Part shown: in pieces, positions 8,423 to 16,910 of the stretch
Layout of the letters: the number at the start of each line of letters is the position of its first letter
How positions within the stretch are numbered: the stretch's first letter is position 1
Assembly: GCA_017396365.1 (NCBI GenBank)
Contig: JAFQMD010000023.1
Span: forward strand, 1-55,500
Source of the DNA: Clostridia bacterium
GTDB lineage: Bacteria > Bacillota > Clostridia > Christensenellales > Borkfalkiaceae
Reading direction: 5' to 3'
DNA length: 55,500 bases
Program-made: the position numbers and the translations under genes
The notes under the pieces: model-generated
Databases searched by the model: none
What the model saw: only the letters and a program-made list of their open reading frames with translations
What the model was told of the DNA's origin: nothing

Positions 8423-8451
8423 TTGACAAAAACGTTTGAAAAGTATAAAAT
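8423..8451 (+). promoter_or_regulatory. sigmaA-type promoter for the surface protein gene
   Basis: TTGACA (8423-8428), 17-bp spacer, TAAAAT (8446-8451); start near 8458, short leader with AGGAG before the ATG at 8496. Confidence 0.8.
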
Positions 8452-8495
8452 AGTAATGATTACAACTAACTAAGATATTCGTAGGAGTATTATCT

Positions 8496-10076
8496 ATGAA
8501 AAGCAAAAAACTTTTAGGTTTTATATCGGCGATAATGGGCGTTTGCCTTTCCGTTACTTCTTTCGTTGGAATAACGGCTTTCGCTGAAGAAACTACAAAC
8601 ACTTACAAAGCAAAGGACGGAGCAATAAAAAGTTGCGCGTTCGTTCCATATTCGCTTACCGCTTACTTTGAAAAAGAAGGAGACAATAAAAAGATAGACG
8701 TTAAGCAAATAGATAAAGTAGAAGTATGGCTCGGTGGCGCAAAACTTACCGACGGTTACGACTACGATTCGGGCAAGGGCACTGTTGAATTTGGCGCAAC
8801 GGGTAACTACACGGTTAAAGTTGATTTTAAAGACGACGATAAAACTTGGATAGAAAAGTCGGTGGAAGTTGTAGCAAAGAGCGACGCGACCCCCGTTTCA
8901 TACGCAATCGATAGCACTAAAATCGTTGAATTTAATGCGAAAATTCAAAAAGAAGTTCCTACTGCCGAAAAATCTGACGTAACGAGCGTTACTATTCCAG
9001 ACTCTTTCTGGGACTACGTATCTTCAAACGTTTTCGTTAAAGATCAATTCCGTACTAAAGTTTACGTACAGGCTCCTGCAGGCAATTTCTCTGCGGTTTC
9101 AACGACTTGGAGTTCGACTCTTTCTAAAATCAACCTTTCAAGCACGGGAACTTACTATTTCTACGTTGAAATTAAAGACCCTTGCTATAACGAGGTTGTA
9201 AAGAGTTCCGACTATAAACTCAAGGCTGACGGTTGGTATAAAGAAACTACTCCCGATGATCCTACTACTCCAGACGTTGACGAAAGCGAATATAACGAAC
9301 TCGTAATCCCCGTATTCTCGTTTAATTACGTTAAGCCTATTACCCACAAGGTAGAGATTACCACTAAAGTAACCGAAGGTATCGTAGGTCAAGAATTTAC
9401 CTATTTAAAGCCGACTGTAACTTCAAGCAATAAGACGGATATCGTGTTGTGGTATAACCCGAATGCAACCGATAAAAAGCCTGAACAAGAAGGCGCAAGC
9501 GGTTGGGTAAAAGCAGTCAGCGGCGAACACGCTGAATTCGATTCTTTCAGCGAAACTTCGATTAAGTTCACTCCGCTTGCAAAGGGTTCGTTCTGCTTGA
9601 TGATTCAATCAAGGGGTGGCGAAAGCGGTTTTGAAATTATAACCGAATACAGCGATATCATTTCAGTAAATAGAGATATTGAGCAATTAAAAAAAGAAAA
9701 CGACGCGTTTGCTAAATTCCTTAAAAACAACTGGTTATCAGTAGTATTTTTAGGTATTGCTCTTCTTTGTATCGTAGGTATTATTATCCTTGCGTTCTAC
9801 AATCCAAAGGACGAAAATCCTGCTCCTAAGAAAAAGGAAAAGGTTGAAGACGCTGAAGACGAAAAAGAAGAAGTAGAAGTTGAAGACGTTTCGGAAGAAG
9901 ACGTTGAAGACGTAAGCGAAGAAACCGAAGAAGTTGAAGGCGATAGCGCAGAAGTTGAAGAAACGGCTGAAGAAGTTGACGCTCCTGTAGAAGAAAATGC
10001 AGATGCGCCGGCTGAAGAAAAGGCAGAAGAAACTGCGGACGCTCCAGAAAAAGAAAAAGAAGGCGAAAACGCTTAA
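8496..10076 (+). CDS. secreted/membrane-anchored surface protein with acidic cytoplasmic tail
   Basis: 526 aa. A cleavable signal peptide (cleavage probably after ITAFA, residue 30) leads to an extracellular region of about 370 residues with Ig-like beta patterns and a Pro/Asp/Thr linker (TTPDDPTTPDVDE). A single transmembrane helix (WLSVVFLGIALLCIVGIIIL, about residues 412-431) is followed by a short basic stop and then some 85 residues made almost wholly of Glu, Asp, Val and Ala. A long acidic tail on the inner side is unusual. There is no LPXTG, so anchoring is by the helix. Function unknown; monocistronic. Confidence 0.8.
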   Translation: MKSKKLLGFISAIMGVCLSVTSFVGITAFAEETTNTYKAKDGAIKSCAFVPYSLTAYFEKEGDNKKIDVKQIDKVEVWLGGAKLTDGYDYDSGKGTVEFGATGNYTVKVDFKDDDKTWIEKSVEVVAKSDATPVSYAIDSTKIVEFNAKIQKEVPTAEKSDVTSVTIPDSFWDYVSSNVFVKDQFRTKVYVQAPAGNFSAVSTTWSSTLSKINLSSTGTYYFYVEIKDPCYNEVVKSSDYKLKADGWYKETTPDDPTTPDVDESEYNELVIPVFSFNYVKPITHKVEITTKVTEGIVGQEFTYLKPTVTSSNKTDIVLWYNPNATDKKPEQEGASGWVKAVSGEHAEFDSFSETSIKFTPLAKGSFCLMIQSRGGESGFEIITEYSDIISVNRDIEQLKKENDAFAKFLKNNWLSVVFLGIALLCIVGIIILAFYNPKDENPAPKKKEKVEDAEDEKEEVEVEDVSEEDVEDVSEETEEVEGDSAEVEETAEEVDAPVEENADAPAEEKAEETADAPEKEKEGENA

Positions 10077-10093
10077 TTTTAACACAAACGATT

Positions 10094-10125
10094 AACACGC
10101 TGTGCAAAGAGCATGGCGTGTTTTT
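10094..10125 (+). terminator. Rho-independent terminator
   Basis: AACACGC / GCGTGTT stem with an inner TGC/GCA pair, followed by TTTTT. Confidence 0.85.
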
Positions 10126-10164
10126 ATTATATAATAATGAATAATATTGTAAGCGGTAATGACG

Positions 10165-10198
10165 ACGGGCGTTTCGCTTTAAAATGCGAAACGCCCGT
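10165..10198 (-). terminator. strong hairpin after the sensor kinase gene
   Basis: Perfect 13-bp arms ACGGGCGTTTCGC / GCGAAACGCCCGT with an 8-nt loop between two convergent genes. It lacks a clean T run on either strand, so it may end transcription or protect the mRNA end. Confidence 0.55.
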
Positions 10199-10206
10199 AA
10201 TTGATT

Positions 10207-11289
10207 TTAATTTAGTTTAAAAATAATAGTAAAAGTCGTGCCTTTTGAAATCTCTGAAACAACTTTAATTTCAAGATTTAAAATCTCGGCAATGCGTTTA
10301 ACCGTAGCAAGTCCAAGTCCGTTTCCGTGCGTTGAGCGAGATTTGTCGCCCCTAAAATACTTGTCGAACATTCTTTGTTGGGTTTCTTCGCTCATACCTA
10401 TTCCGTAGTCTTTAATACAAACGGTAACTTGTTTGTCGTTGCCTTGTACGTTTACGTCGATTTTGCCGTTTTGGTTGGAAAACTTGATTGCGTTTTGCAA
10501 TACGTTTAAAAGCATTTGATGCGAGAGTTCTTCGTTAGAATAAACGTGAAAATTCTCAAACTCGGCGTTAAACTCAATATTTTTCTTTTCCCAGTCGCTT
10601 TGTAGTTGCAAAATGCTTTTTCGTAACTGCTCGGAAATACTGAAATGGCGTTTTTCAATTTCAATCGTACCGCCGAGACGGTCAAGCATTAAAGTACTTG
10701 CCGTAAGGTCGATAAGTCTATTCGATTCGGAAACGATAATTGAAAGATATTCTTTTTCTTCTTCTTTAGAAAGACCGCCTTTAGATATAAGTTTTGCAAA
10801 GCCCCTAATGGATACGATAGGAGTTTTAAGTTCGTGTGAAAAGTCGTTTATAAAGTCGTTTTTTTCTTTGTCGGCAAGTTTTAGTCTGTTTGCAACGGTC
10901 GTTAAAACTTCGCCTATTTTTTTATATTCGCCTGAAAGGTCGTCAACAACGTTTATTTCATAATCTCCGTGAAGAATTTTATTCGTCGCGTCAAAAATCC
11001 TTTTTGCATACTGCGTTCTAAGGTAATAACGCAGGAAAAACAGTATAAATCCAAACGCGCCCGCGCAAACGAAAATGAAAACCAAAAACCAAATTCCGTA
11101 AGGGAAGTTGATTACTAAAACGTTTGAAAGGGTAAGCCCAAGGAGTGGTAAAAAGGCAAAAGCAACGGTTGCTAAAACACAAATAAGTCCGTATATAAGT
11201 TCACCAATCGCAATTTTTCTCTTTTTTTTGCCACTTGATTTGGCTGTTTTTTTATTTAAAGACTTATCGCCTACCTGCTTTTTACTCAT
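10207..11289 (-). CDS. sensor histidine kinase
   Basis: 360 aa. Lys-rich N-terminus, two transmembrane helices (about residues 28-56 and 64-90) joined by only about ten residues, then a HAMP-like segment, HisKA with FSHELKTP (phospho-acceptor His), and an ATPase domain with NVLQNAIKFS, DYGIGMS and GNGLGLA boxes. With almost no outside loop it probably senses in or at the membrane, or through a partner protein. Its start overlaps the response regulator stop by 8 bp (coupled). The divergent ABC exporter at 12180 is the likely target, by position only. Confidence 0.9.
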   Translation of the reverse strand: MSKKQVGDKSLNKKTAKSSGKKKRKIAIGELIYGLICVLATVAFAFLPLLGLTLSNVLVINFPYGIWFLVFIFVCAGAFGFILFFLRYYLRTQYAKRIFDATNKILHGDYEINVVDDLSGEYKKIGEVLTTVANRLKLADKEKNDFINDFSHELKTPIVSIRGFAKLISKGGLSKEEEKEYLSIIVSESNRLIDLTASTLMLDRLGGTIEIEKRHFSISEQLRKSILQLQSDWEKKNIEFNAEFENFHVYSNEELSHQMLLNVLQNAIKFSNQNGKIDVNVQGNDKQVTVCIKDYGIGMSEETQQRMFDKYFRGDKSRSTHGNGLGLATVKRIAEILNLEIKVVSEISKGTTFTIIFKLN

Positions 11290-11956
11290 CGGTTTTTACC
11301 GCCTTATAGCCAAGCCCCCTAACCGATTTAAGTTCGATAGATTTAACACCTTCGAGTTTTTCTCTAATGCGGTTGACGTGTACGTTTAAGGTGTGGTCGT
11401 TTTTGTCGGTCGCACCCCAAATTTCTTCCATAAGTTCGTTTCTCGTAAAGATTTTACCGAGCGAAGAGAGCAGTTTAAAAAGTAGTAAAAATTCTTTTTG
11501 CGTAAGGTCGCAGTCTTTGCCGTTTACCGTTGCCGACATTTTAGTGTAATCAAGTTCAAGTTCGTCGAATTTAAGTTTTTGTTCAAAGGCGACTTTTGCT
11601 CTTCTAAGAAGGGCCTTTATTCTTAAAATAAGTTCTTCTTCGTCAACGGGTTTAGTCATATAGTCGTCCGCCCCGACCATAAAGCCGTAGTGCTTGTCCG
11701 ACGGCGCTTGCTTTGCCGTAACGATAATGATAGGGACTTCCGAATTTAACCTTCTAAAAGTTTCGGTAAGACGAAAACCGCTCATATCGGGGAGCATTAT
11801 ATCGCATAAAACGAGCGCAGGCTTTTCCGACTCAAAAAGAGAAATTGCCTCCGCGCTGTTTTCGGCTGGAATAGGTCTAAACCCCGCGTTTTTTAAAACT
11901 ACGCACATCAATTTTCTAGTGCTAAAATCGTCTTCTACGACTAAAATGCCAAACAT
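11282..11956 (-). CDS. OmpR/PhoB-family response regulator
   Basis: 224 aa. Receiver domain with the acidic pair EDD (residues 8-10), phospho-acceptor Asp52 (in VLCDIMLPD), Thr in IIVTAKQ and Lys in MTKPVDE; then a winged-helix DNA-binding domain with LTQKEFLLL and HTLNVHVNRIREKL. It would be phosphorylated by the kinase encoded just downstream. Ribosome site TTAGGAG. It is read from its own promoter and diverges from the ABC exporter gene; the 223-bp gap holds likely binding sites. Confidence 0.92.
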   Translation of the reverse strand: MFGILVVEDDFSTRKLMCVVLKNAGFRPIPAENSAEAISLFESEKPALVLCDIMLPDMSGFRLTETFRRLNSEVPIIIVTAKQAPSDKHYGFMVGADDYMTKPVDEEELILRIKALLRRAKVAFEQKLKFDELELDYTKMSATVNGKDCDLTQKEFLLLFKLLSSLGKIFTRNELMEEIWGATDKNDHTLNVHVNRIREKLEGVKSIELKSVRGLGYKAVKTDE

Positions 11957-11983
11957 AATTGCTCCTAAAAATTTACTAATTTA

Positions 11984-12011
11984 AGTATAACACAAATTTG
12001 TAATTTGACAA
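11984..12011 (-). promoter_or_regulatory. promoter of the two-component operon
   Basis: Minus strand TTGTCA (12006-12011), 16-bp spacer, TATACT (11984-11989). A perfect 10-bp palindrome ACAAATTTGT (11992-12001) lies in the spacer. Confidence 0.7.
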
Positions 12012-12130
12012 ATAGAATTTTATAAAATTTACAAAATTATCATAATTTAGCAAAAATTTTGCCGAAATGTGCCGTATTTGTTATATAAAGATAAAACGTT
12101 GGTGAAAATTTTAAAAGCAGTTAAAATTTT

Positions 12131-12149
12131 ATTTACTTTGTAAGTAAAT
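12131..12149. promoter_or_regulatory. perfect operator-like palindrome before the ABC exporter gene
   Basis: ATTTACTT-TGT-AAGTAAAT, 8-bp perfect arms, lying over the -35 region of a likely promoter (TTTACT at 12132-12137, GATAAT at 12153-12158). Binding protein unknown; the response regulator next door or an unlinked repressor are candidates. Confidence 0.6.
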
Positions 12150-12179
12150 AATGATAATATACACTTGGAGGGACTAACT

Positions 12180-14732
12180 ATGTTAGAATTAAAAAATATC
12201 GTAAAGGAGTATTATACCGAAGACGAAACGGTGCGCGCGTTAAAAGGCGTCAGTTTAAAGTTTAGGAAAAGCGAATTCGTGTCTATTTTAGGTCCGTCGG
12301 GTTGTGGTAAAACCACCATGCTCAATATCGTTGGCGGTCTTGACAGATACACGTCGGGCGACCTTATTATAAACGGAAAGAGCACTAAAGACTACACGGA
12401 TAAAGAGTGGGACACGTATAGAAACCACTCGGTAGGTTTCGTTTTTCAAAGTTATAATCTCATACCGCATCAAACTGTAGTTGAAAACGTTGAACTTGCC
12501 CTTACTCTTTCGGGCATAGGCAAAGAAGAGAGAAGAAAAAGAGCGATAGCCGTTTTAACTCAAGTTGGGCTTGAGAATAAGTTAAACAGTAGACCTAATC
12601 AACTCTCGGGCGGGCAAATGCAAAGGGTTGCCATTGCGAGAGCGCTTATAAACGACCCTGAAATTTTGCTTGCCGACGAGCCAACGGGCGCGCTTGACAG
12701 TAAAACGAGCGTTCAAATTATGGAACTTTTGAAAGAAATTTCAAAGGATAGGCTCATCGTTATGGTAACGCACAATCCCGAAATTGCCGAAAAGTATTCT
12801 ACTAGAATTATAAAAATGCTCGACGGTGAAATCGTTGAAGACCCAAATCCCGTAACCGACGAAGAAGAAGAGAAAGAGAGGCAAATCGCGTCTAACGAAG
12901 AGCGTACGAATAAAGGTAGAAAGAAAACTTCGATGTCTTTTATGACGGCGCTTTCTTTAAGTTTAAAGAACTTGCTTACCAAAAAGGCAAGGACGATTTT
13001 GGTGTCTTTTGCAGGTAGCATAGGTATTATCGGCATTGCGCTTATTTTGTCCCTTTCGTCAGGTTTCCAATCCTATATAAACAACGTTCAAAAGGATACT
13101 TTGTCTAACTATCCGCTTACTATCGAAACCGAAACGTCGGATATGTCAACGCTCATTTCTTCACTTGGCGGTAGCACTGAAGATAAACAAAAATTCCCCG
13201 ACGGTAATTCTATAAACAAAGACGAAACGCTCACAAACTTGGTCGAGACCTTTATTGAAGAAACTCGTTCAAACGATTTAAAATCATTTAAAAATTATAT
13301 CGAAACGAGCGAATACGATAGAGATAAAATCAGTTCTGTTCAATACGTTTACAACATAGGTTTTTACGTTCACGGTAAAGACGTAAACGGAGACGTTTCG
13401 CGGTTGCAGTCAACGATGGAAAAATTTATGCAAATGATGAACGTCGGCGGTGGAGAGCAAGGGCTTATGGGTGGACTTCCCGTTTCTATGACCTTTGACG
13501 CTTGGAGCGAATCTATCGATAATCTTGACCTTATTAAAACACAATACGATATCGTGGGTGAAGATTTAGGTAGTCGTTGGGCAAATTACGAAAAAGCAGA
13601 CGAAATAATGCTCGTTTTAGATAGTTATAACCAAATTCCCGACTACGTTTTACCTGCTCTCGGTCTTTTAGACGAGGACGAACTTTTATATCCGTTTGCT
13701 TACGCTAATATGAAAAAGCAATTTCCCGAAATGAACGACGATATTATAAACGCGATGCTTAAAGGAAGTGGAATAGACAAGGTTGAACCCTCCAACAAAA
13801 AGATTACTTTTGAAGACGTTTTAGGTAAAGAATTCTATATAACTCTTCCACACGAATATTACAAAATGGAAGACGGCGGTGAAAAGGCTACTTTAAAGGC
13901 TGATTTTGACTATAACGACCAAAGAAAAGTTAAAATCGTAGGTATAGTTCGTCCCAAAGAAGGAGCGACGGGTGGCGCGCTTAACACAAACCTTATATAT
14001 ACTAAAGCGCTTACCGATAGTTTGATTGATTCTATTGAAAATTCCTTAGTTATCAAGGCGCAAAAGGACAATCCGCTTATCGACGTTTTGACGGGACTTC
14101 CGTTTGACGCTAGTACGAAAAACACTTACGAAACTCGTCTTACCGAACTTGGCGACGTGGATAAATCTACCCCAGAATCTATCAATATCTACGCTACGAC
14201 TTTTGAAGATAAAGACTATATCGTAAGCCTTATTGACGAATACAATACGGGTAAAGAAGAAAAAGACCAAATTAAATTTAACGACTATTTAGGAACTATG
14301 ATGTCGGGTATTACCGATATTATCAATGCAATTTCGTATATTTTGATAGGTTTCGTTTCGGTATCGCTTATCGTATCTTCAATAATGATAGGTATTATAA
14401 CTTATATTTCAGTTCTTGAAAGAATTAAAGAAATCGGTGTTCTCCGTGCGCTCGGCGCGTCTAAAAAAGACGTATCTCGCGTATTTAACGCTGAAACTCT
14501 TATCATAGGTTTTACGGCAGGTATTTTAGGTATAGGCGTAACTATTTTACTCAATATTCCGATAAGTTTACTTATTCACGCGTTAGCAGGTATAGCAAAC
14601 GTTGCGTCGCTCCCATGGGTTGGTGGTGTAACGCTCGTTGTAATTTCAATGCTTTTAACTTTCATTGCCGGTTTAATTCCTGCAAAGATAGCAAGTAAAA
14701 AAGATCCTGTTATTGCGCTTAGAACTGAGTGA
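12180..14732 (+). CDS. MacB-like ABC exporter, fused ATPase and permease
   Basis: 850 aa from the ATG at 12180 (GGAGGG 7 nt upstream; an in-frame TTG at 12165 falls on that site). Residues 1-230 are an ATP-binding domain: Walker A GPSGCGKTT, signature LSGGQMQR, Walker B LLADEPTGALD, and His of the switch in VTHN. An acidic/basic linker leads to the permease: one helix near residues 265-285, an outside domain of about 400 residues, then three helices near the end (the FtsX/MacB plan). Such exporters move peptides, lipoproteins or antimicrobial compounds. Substrate not readable. Confidence 0.9.
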   Translation: MLELKNIVKEYYTEDETVRALKGVSLKFRKSEFVSILGPSGCGKTTMLNIVGGLDRYTSGDLIINGKSTKDYTDKEWDTYRNHSVGFVFQSYNLIPHQTVVENVELALTLSGIGKEERRKRAIAVLTQVGLENKLNSRPNQLSGGQMQRVAIARALINDPEILLADEPTGALDSKTSVQIMELLKEISKDRLIVMVTHNPEIAEKYSTRIIKMLDGEIVEDPNPVTDEEEEKERQIASNEERTNKGRKKTSMSFMTALSLSLKNLLTKKARTILVSFAGSIGIIGIALILSLSSGFQSYINNVQKDTLSNYPLTIETETSDMSTLISSLGGSTEDKQKFPDGNSINKDETLTNLVETFIEETRSNDLKSFKNYIETSEYDRDKISSVQYVYNIGFYVHGKDVNGDVSRLQSTMEKFMQMMNVGGGEQGLMGGLPVSMTFDAWSESIDNLDLIKTQYDIVGEDLGSRWANYEKADEIMLVLDSYNQIPDYVLPALGLLDEDELLYPFAYANMKKQFPEMNDDIINAMLKGSGIDKVEPSNKKITFEDVLGKEFYITLPHEYYKMEDGGEKATLKADFDYNDQRKVKIVGIVRPKEGATGGALNTNLIYTKALTDSLIDSIENSLVIKAQKDNPLIDVLTGLPFDASTKNTYETRLTELGDVDKSTPESINIYATTFEDKDYIVSLIDEYNTGKEEKDQIKFNDYLGTMMSGITDIINAISYILIGFVSVSLIVSSIMIGIITYISVLERIKEIGVLRALGASKKDVSRVFNAETLIIGFTAGILGIGVTILLNIPISLLIHALAGIANVASLPWVGGVTLVVISMLLTFIAGLIPAKIASKKDPVIALRTE

Positions 14733-14751
14733 TAAAAAAGTGGTAATAAAC

Positions 14752-14782
14752 AAAAAAAAGTGGCGTTGAGCGAAAGCGCCAC
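14752..14782 (-). terminator. terminator of alaS
   Basis: Minus strand GTGGCG / CGCCAC hairpin followed by eight T. On the plus strand the same hairpin is followed by a weaker T-rich run and may also end the ABC exporter transcript. Confidence 0.85.
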
Positions 14783-14804
14783 CCCACGTTATTTTTTATA
14801 AAAG

Positions 14805-16592
14805 TTAGTCTATAATCGCTTTAATTCTTCTTACGCCTGCAGACGACGCCTCTTCTTTCTTTATCTTGAAGTGGTGAAGTTCGCCCGTAGTTTTAGCGTG
14901 TGGACCACCGCAAATTTCTTTACTGTAAGAGCCCATTGTATAAACTTTAACCTTTTCGCCGTATTTACTGTCGAAAACGCCTTCAGCGCCTTGCGCCTTT
15001 GCCTCTTCAACGGTAAGTTCTTCAAGCGTTACGGGTACGTTTGCTTGAATTGCCTCGTTTACCCAGTTTTCAATAGCGGTAAGTTCTTCGGGAAGAAGTT
15101 TTCTTGGGAAATTAAAGTCAAAACGTAATCTTTCAACGGTAATGTTAGAGCCTTTTTGGTGAATTCCATCGTCTCCAAGCACCTTTTTAAGCGCGGCGTT
15201 TAAAAGGTGAGTTGCCGTGTGAAGACGGGCAGTAGTGTCGTTTTGTTCAGCCAAGCCACCCTTGAATTTTTGTTCGCTACCTGCTTTAGACTTTTCAATA
15301 TGCGCTTGTTCCGCCACCTTGTAGCCCTCTTTATCAACTGTAAAGCCCTTTTCTTTTGCGAGTTCTTCGGTAATTTCAATAGGGAAACCGAAAGTGTCGT
15401 AAAGTCTAAACGCGGTCTTGCCGGGGAAAACGTCCCCTTGAATATGAGTAATGACTTTATTAAATTCTTTAAGTCCGTCCGAAAGGGTTTTAGAGAACTT
15501 GTCCTCTTCTTTATTAAGTTCGTCGTAGATTTTTTGTTCGTTGTCTTTAAGTTCGGTATAAACGTCTTTATACTTATCAACGTAGCAAGACGCAATCTTT
15601 GCAAGGCTACCTTCGGGGAGTTCGAGCGTTCTGCCAAATCTTACCGCTCTACGAATAAGTCTTCTTAAAACGTAGCCTTGGTCAACGTTAGACGGAACGA
15701 CGCCACGTCTATCGCCTATAAGGAAAGTAGCAGTTCTTACGTGGTCGAGAATAATTCTAAACGCCCTTGTAACTTCTTCGCTCTCGTCGTACTTTTTGCC
15801 CGTAAGTTCTTCTATTTTTGCCTTTGCGTTTTGGAACGGGTCTGTTTCGTAAACGGTCTTATAACCGTTTGAAATACATAAAACTCTCTCAAGTCCCATA
15901 CCGGTATCAACGTTGTGTTGTTTGAGTTTAGAGTAGTTTCCGTTTTCGTCTTTGAAAAATTCCATAAAGACGTTATTCCAAATTTCAAGATATTTACCGC
16001 AGTCGCAAGACGGGTCGCAGTTTTCACTGCAAGGCGCGTATCCGCGGTCTATAAACATCTCGGTATCAGGACCACAAGGACCTGTCGTGCCTGCAATCCA
16101 CCAGTTATTTTTCTTTGGAAGATAGAAAATTTTATTCTTTGGAATTCCGCGTTCTTCCCACACTTTTGCGCTAAATTCATCTCTCGGCGCGTCTTCGTCG
16201 CCTGCAAAAACGGTTACCGCAAGGTCGCTTACGGGAATATCGAGATAATCTTTGCCCGTCAAGAATTCATAACTCCAAGAAATAGCGTCTTCTTTAAAAT
16301 AATCGCCGAGCGACCAGTTGCCGAGCATTTCAAAAAAAGTAAGGTGAGATGCGTCGCCTACTTCTTCAATATCGCCCGTTCTTACGCATTTTTGAACGTC
16401 GGTAAGTCTGACGCCTGCTGGGTGTTTTTCGCCGAGAAGATACGGAACGAGTGGGTGCATGCCCGCAGTAGTGAAAAGAACCGACGGGTCGTTTTCGGGA
16501 ATAAGACTTGCCGATGCTATTATTTTATGACCTTTTGATGCAAAAAAGTCAAGATACATTTTTCTTAAAAGTTCGCTAGTGAGTTTTTTCAT
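14805..16592 (-). CDS. alaS: alanyl-tRNA synthetase, short form without C-terminal domain
   Basis: 595 aa, against about 870 in most bacteria. It keeps the class II catalytic domain, the tRNA-binding middle domain, and the editing domain with HTATH and CGGPH zinc/active-site residues, and ends at ..AGVRRIKAIID. The C-terminal coiled coil and C-Ala/DHHA1 part are absent. The stop is followed at once by a strong terminator, so this is the normal end, not a recent break within view. Start at ATG 16592 after GGAG (6 nt); an upstream GTG lies inside that site. It has its own promoter. Confidence 0.93.
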   Translation of the reverse strand: MKKLTSELLRKMYLDFFASKGHKIIASASLIPENDPSVLFTTAGMHPLVPYLLGEKHPAGVRLTDVQKCVRTGDIEEVGDASHLTFFEMLGNWSLGDYFKEDAISWSYEFLTGKDYLDIPVSDLAVTVFAGDEDAPRDEFSAKVWEERGIPKNKIFYLPKKNNWWIAGTTGPCGPDTEMFIDRGYAPCSENCDPSCDCGKYLEIWNNVFMEFFKDENGNYSKLKQHNVDTGMGLERVLCISNGYKTVYETDPFQNAKAKIEELTGKKYDESEEVTRAFRIILDHVRTATFLIGDRRGVVPSNVDQGYVLRRLIRRAVRFGRTLELPEGSLAKIASCYVDKYKDVYTELKDNEQKIYDELNKEEDKFSKTLSDGLKEFNKVITHIQGDVFPGKTAFRLYDTFGFPIEITEELAKEKGFTVDKEGYKVAEQAHIEKSKAGSEQKFKGGLAEQNDTTARLHTATHLLNAALKKVLGDDGIHQKGSNITVERLRFDFNFPRKLLPEELTAIENWVNEAIQANVPVTLEELTVEEAKAQGAEGVFDSKYGEKVKVYTMGSYSKEICGGPHAKTTGELHHFKIKKEEASSAGVRRIKAIID

Positions 16593-16621
16593 ATTTATCT
16601 CCACTTTGGTTAATTAAAATA

Positions 16622-16650
16622 ATTATATATTAAAAGATTTTTTTTGTAAA
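16622..16650 (-). promoter_or_regulatory. promoter of alaS
   Basis: Minus strand TTTACA (16645-16650), 17-bp spacer, TATAAT (16622-16627). It separates alaS control from the cysteine T-box upstream. Confidence 0.7.
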
Positions 16651-16661
16651 CTTATTTGGTG

Positions 16662-16886
16662 TTAATCTTCGTTTTTACTTCTAAATTTTCTACACTTTTT
16701 AGGCGACGTTTCGTCAAAGTCGCAAAAGCCGTTTGAATTCCAAGCGCAGTCCTCGCAACGTGGCTCTGCTAAGTTTTCGTCGATAAATACTTTTTCGTAT
16801 AAAGCGCAATTTTCGTCGTCTAAGTCCAACTTACAACCGTCGTCTGCGCTAAAATTTTTACAGTCTATACATTTCACGTGGAACAT
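16662..16886 (-). CDS. small Cys-rich protein with two four-Cys units
   Basis: 74 aa, not recognised by name. Eight cysteines form two like units: C6-x2-C9-x8-C18-x8-C27 and C44-x2-C47-x7-C55-x9-C65, each suited to one zinc or iron-sulfur centre. The rest is acidic with no membrane helix. It begins 24 bp after cysS on the same strand and is probably part of the cysteine T-box operon, so it may be made when cysteine is short; that is inference from position. Confidence 0.7.
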   Translation of the reverse strand: MFHVKCIDCKNFSADDGCKLDLDDENCALYEKVFIDENLAEPRCEDCAWNSNGFCDFDETSPKKCRKFRSKNED

Positions 16887-16894
16887 AAAAGCCT

Positions 16895-16907
16895 GCCTAT
16901 AAGTCGA
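16895..16907 (-). repeat. dispersed 16-bp motif, copy 1
   Basis: Minus strand TCGACTTATAGGC, 3 nt after the cysS stop TAA. Core 13 bp identical to other copies. Confidence 0.7.
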
Positions 16908-16910
16908 AAA

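Noticed and set aside
9750..10107. Long Phe/Leu-rich frames opposite the acidic tail of the surface protein
   Set aside because: They are the reverse complement of Glu/Asp-rich codons, which always read as Phe/Leu/Arg.
15915..16538. 207-codon frame opposite alaS
   Set aside because: Antisense shadow of a well-supported synthetase gene; composition is not protein-like.
14805..16592. alaS as part of the cysteine T-box operon
   Set aside because: A good separate promoter (16622-16650) lies directly before alaS; readthrough from cysS is possible but not needed.
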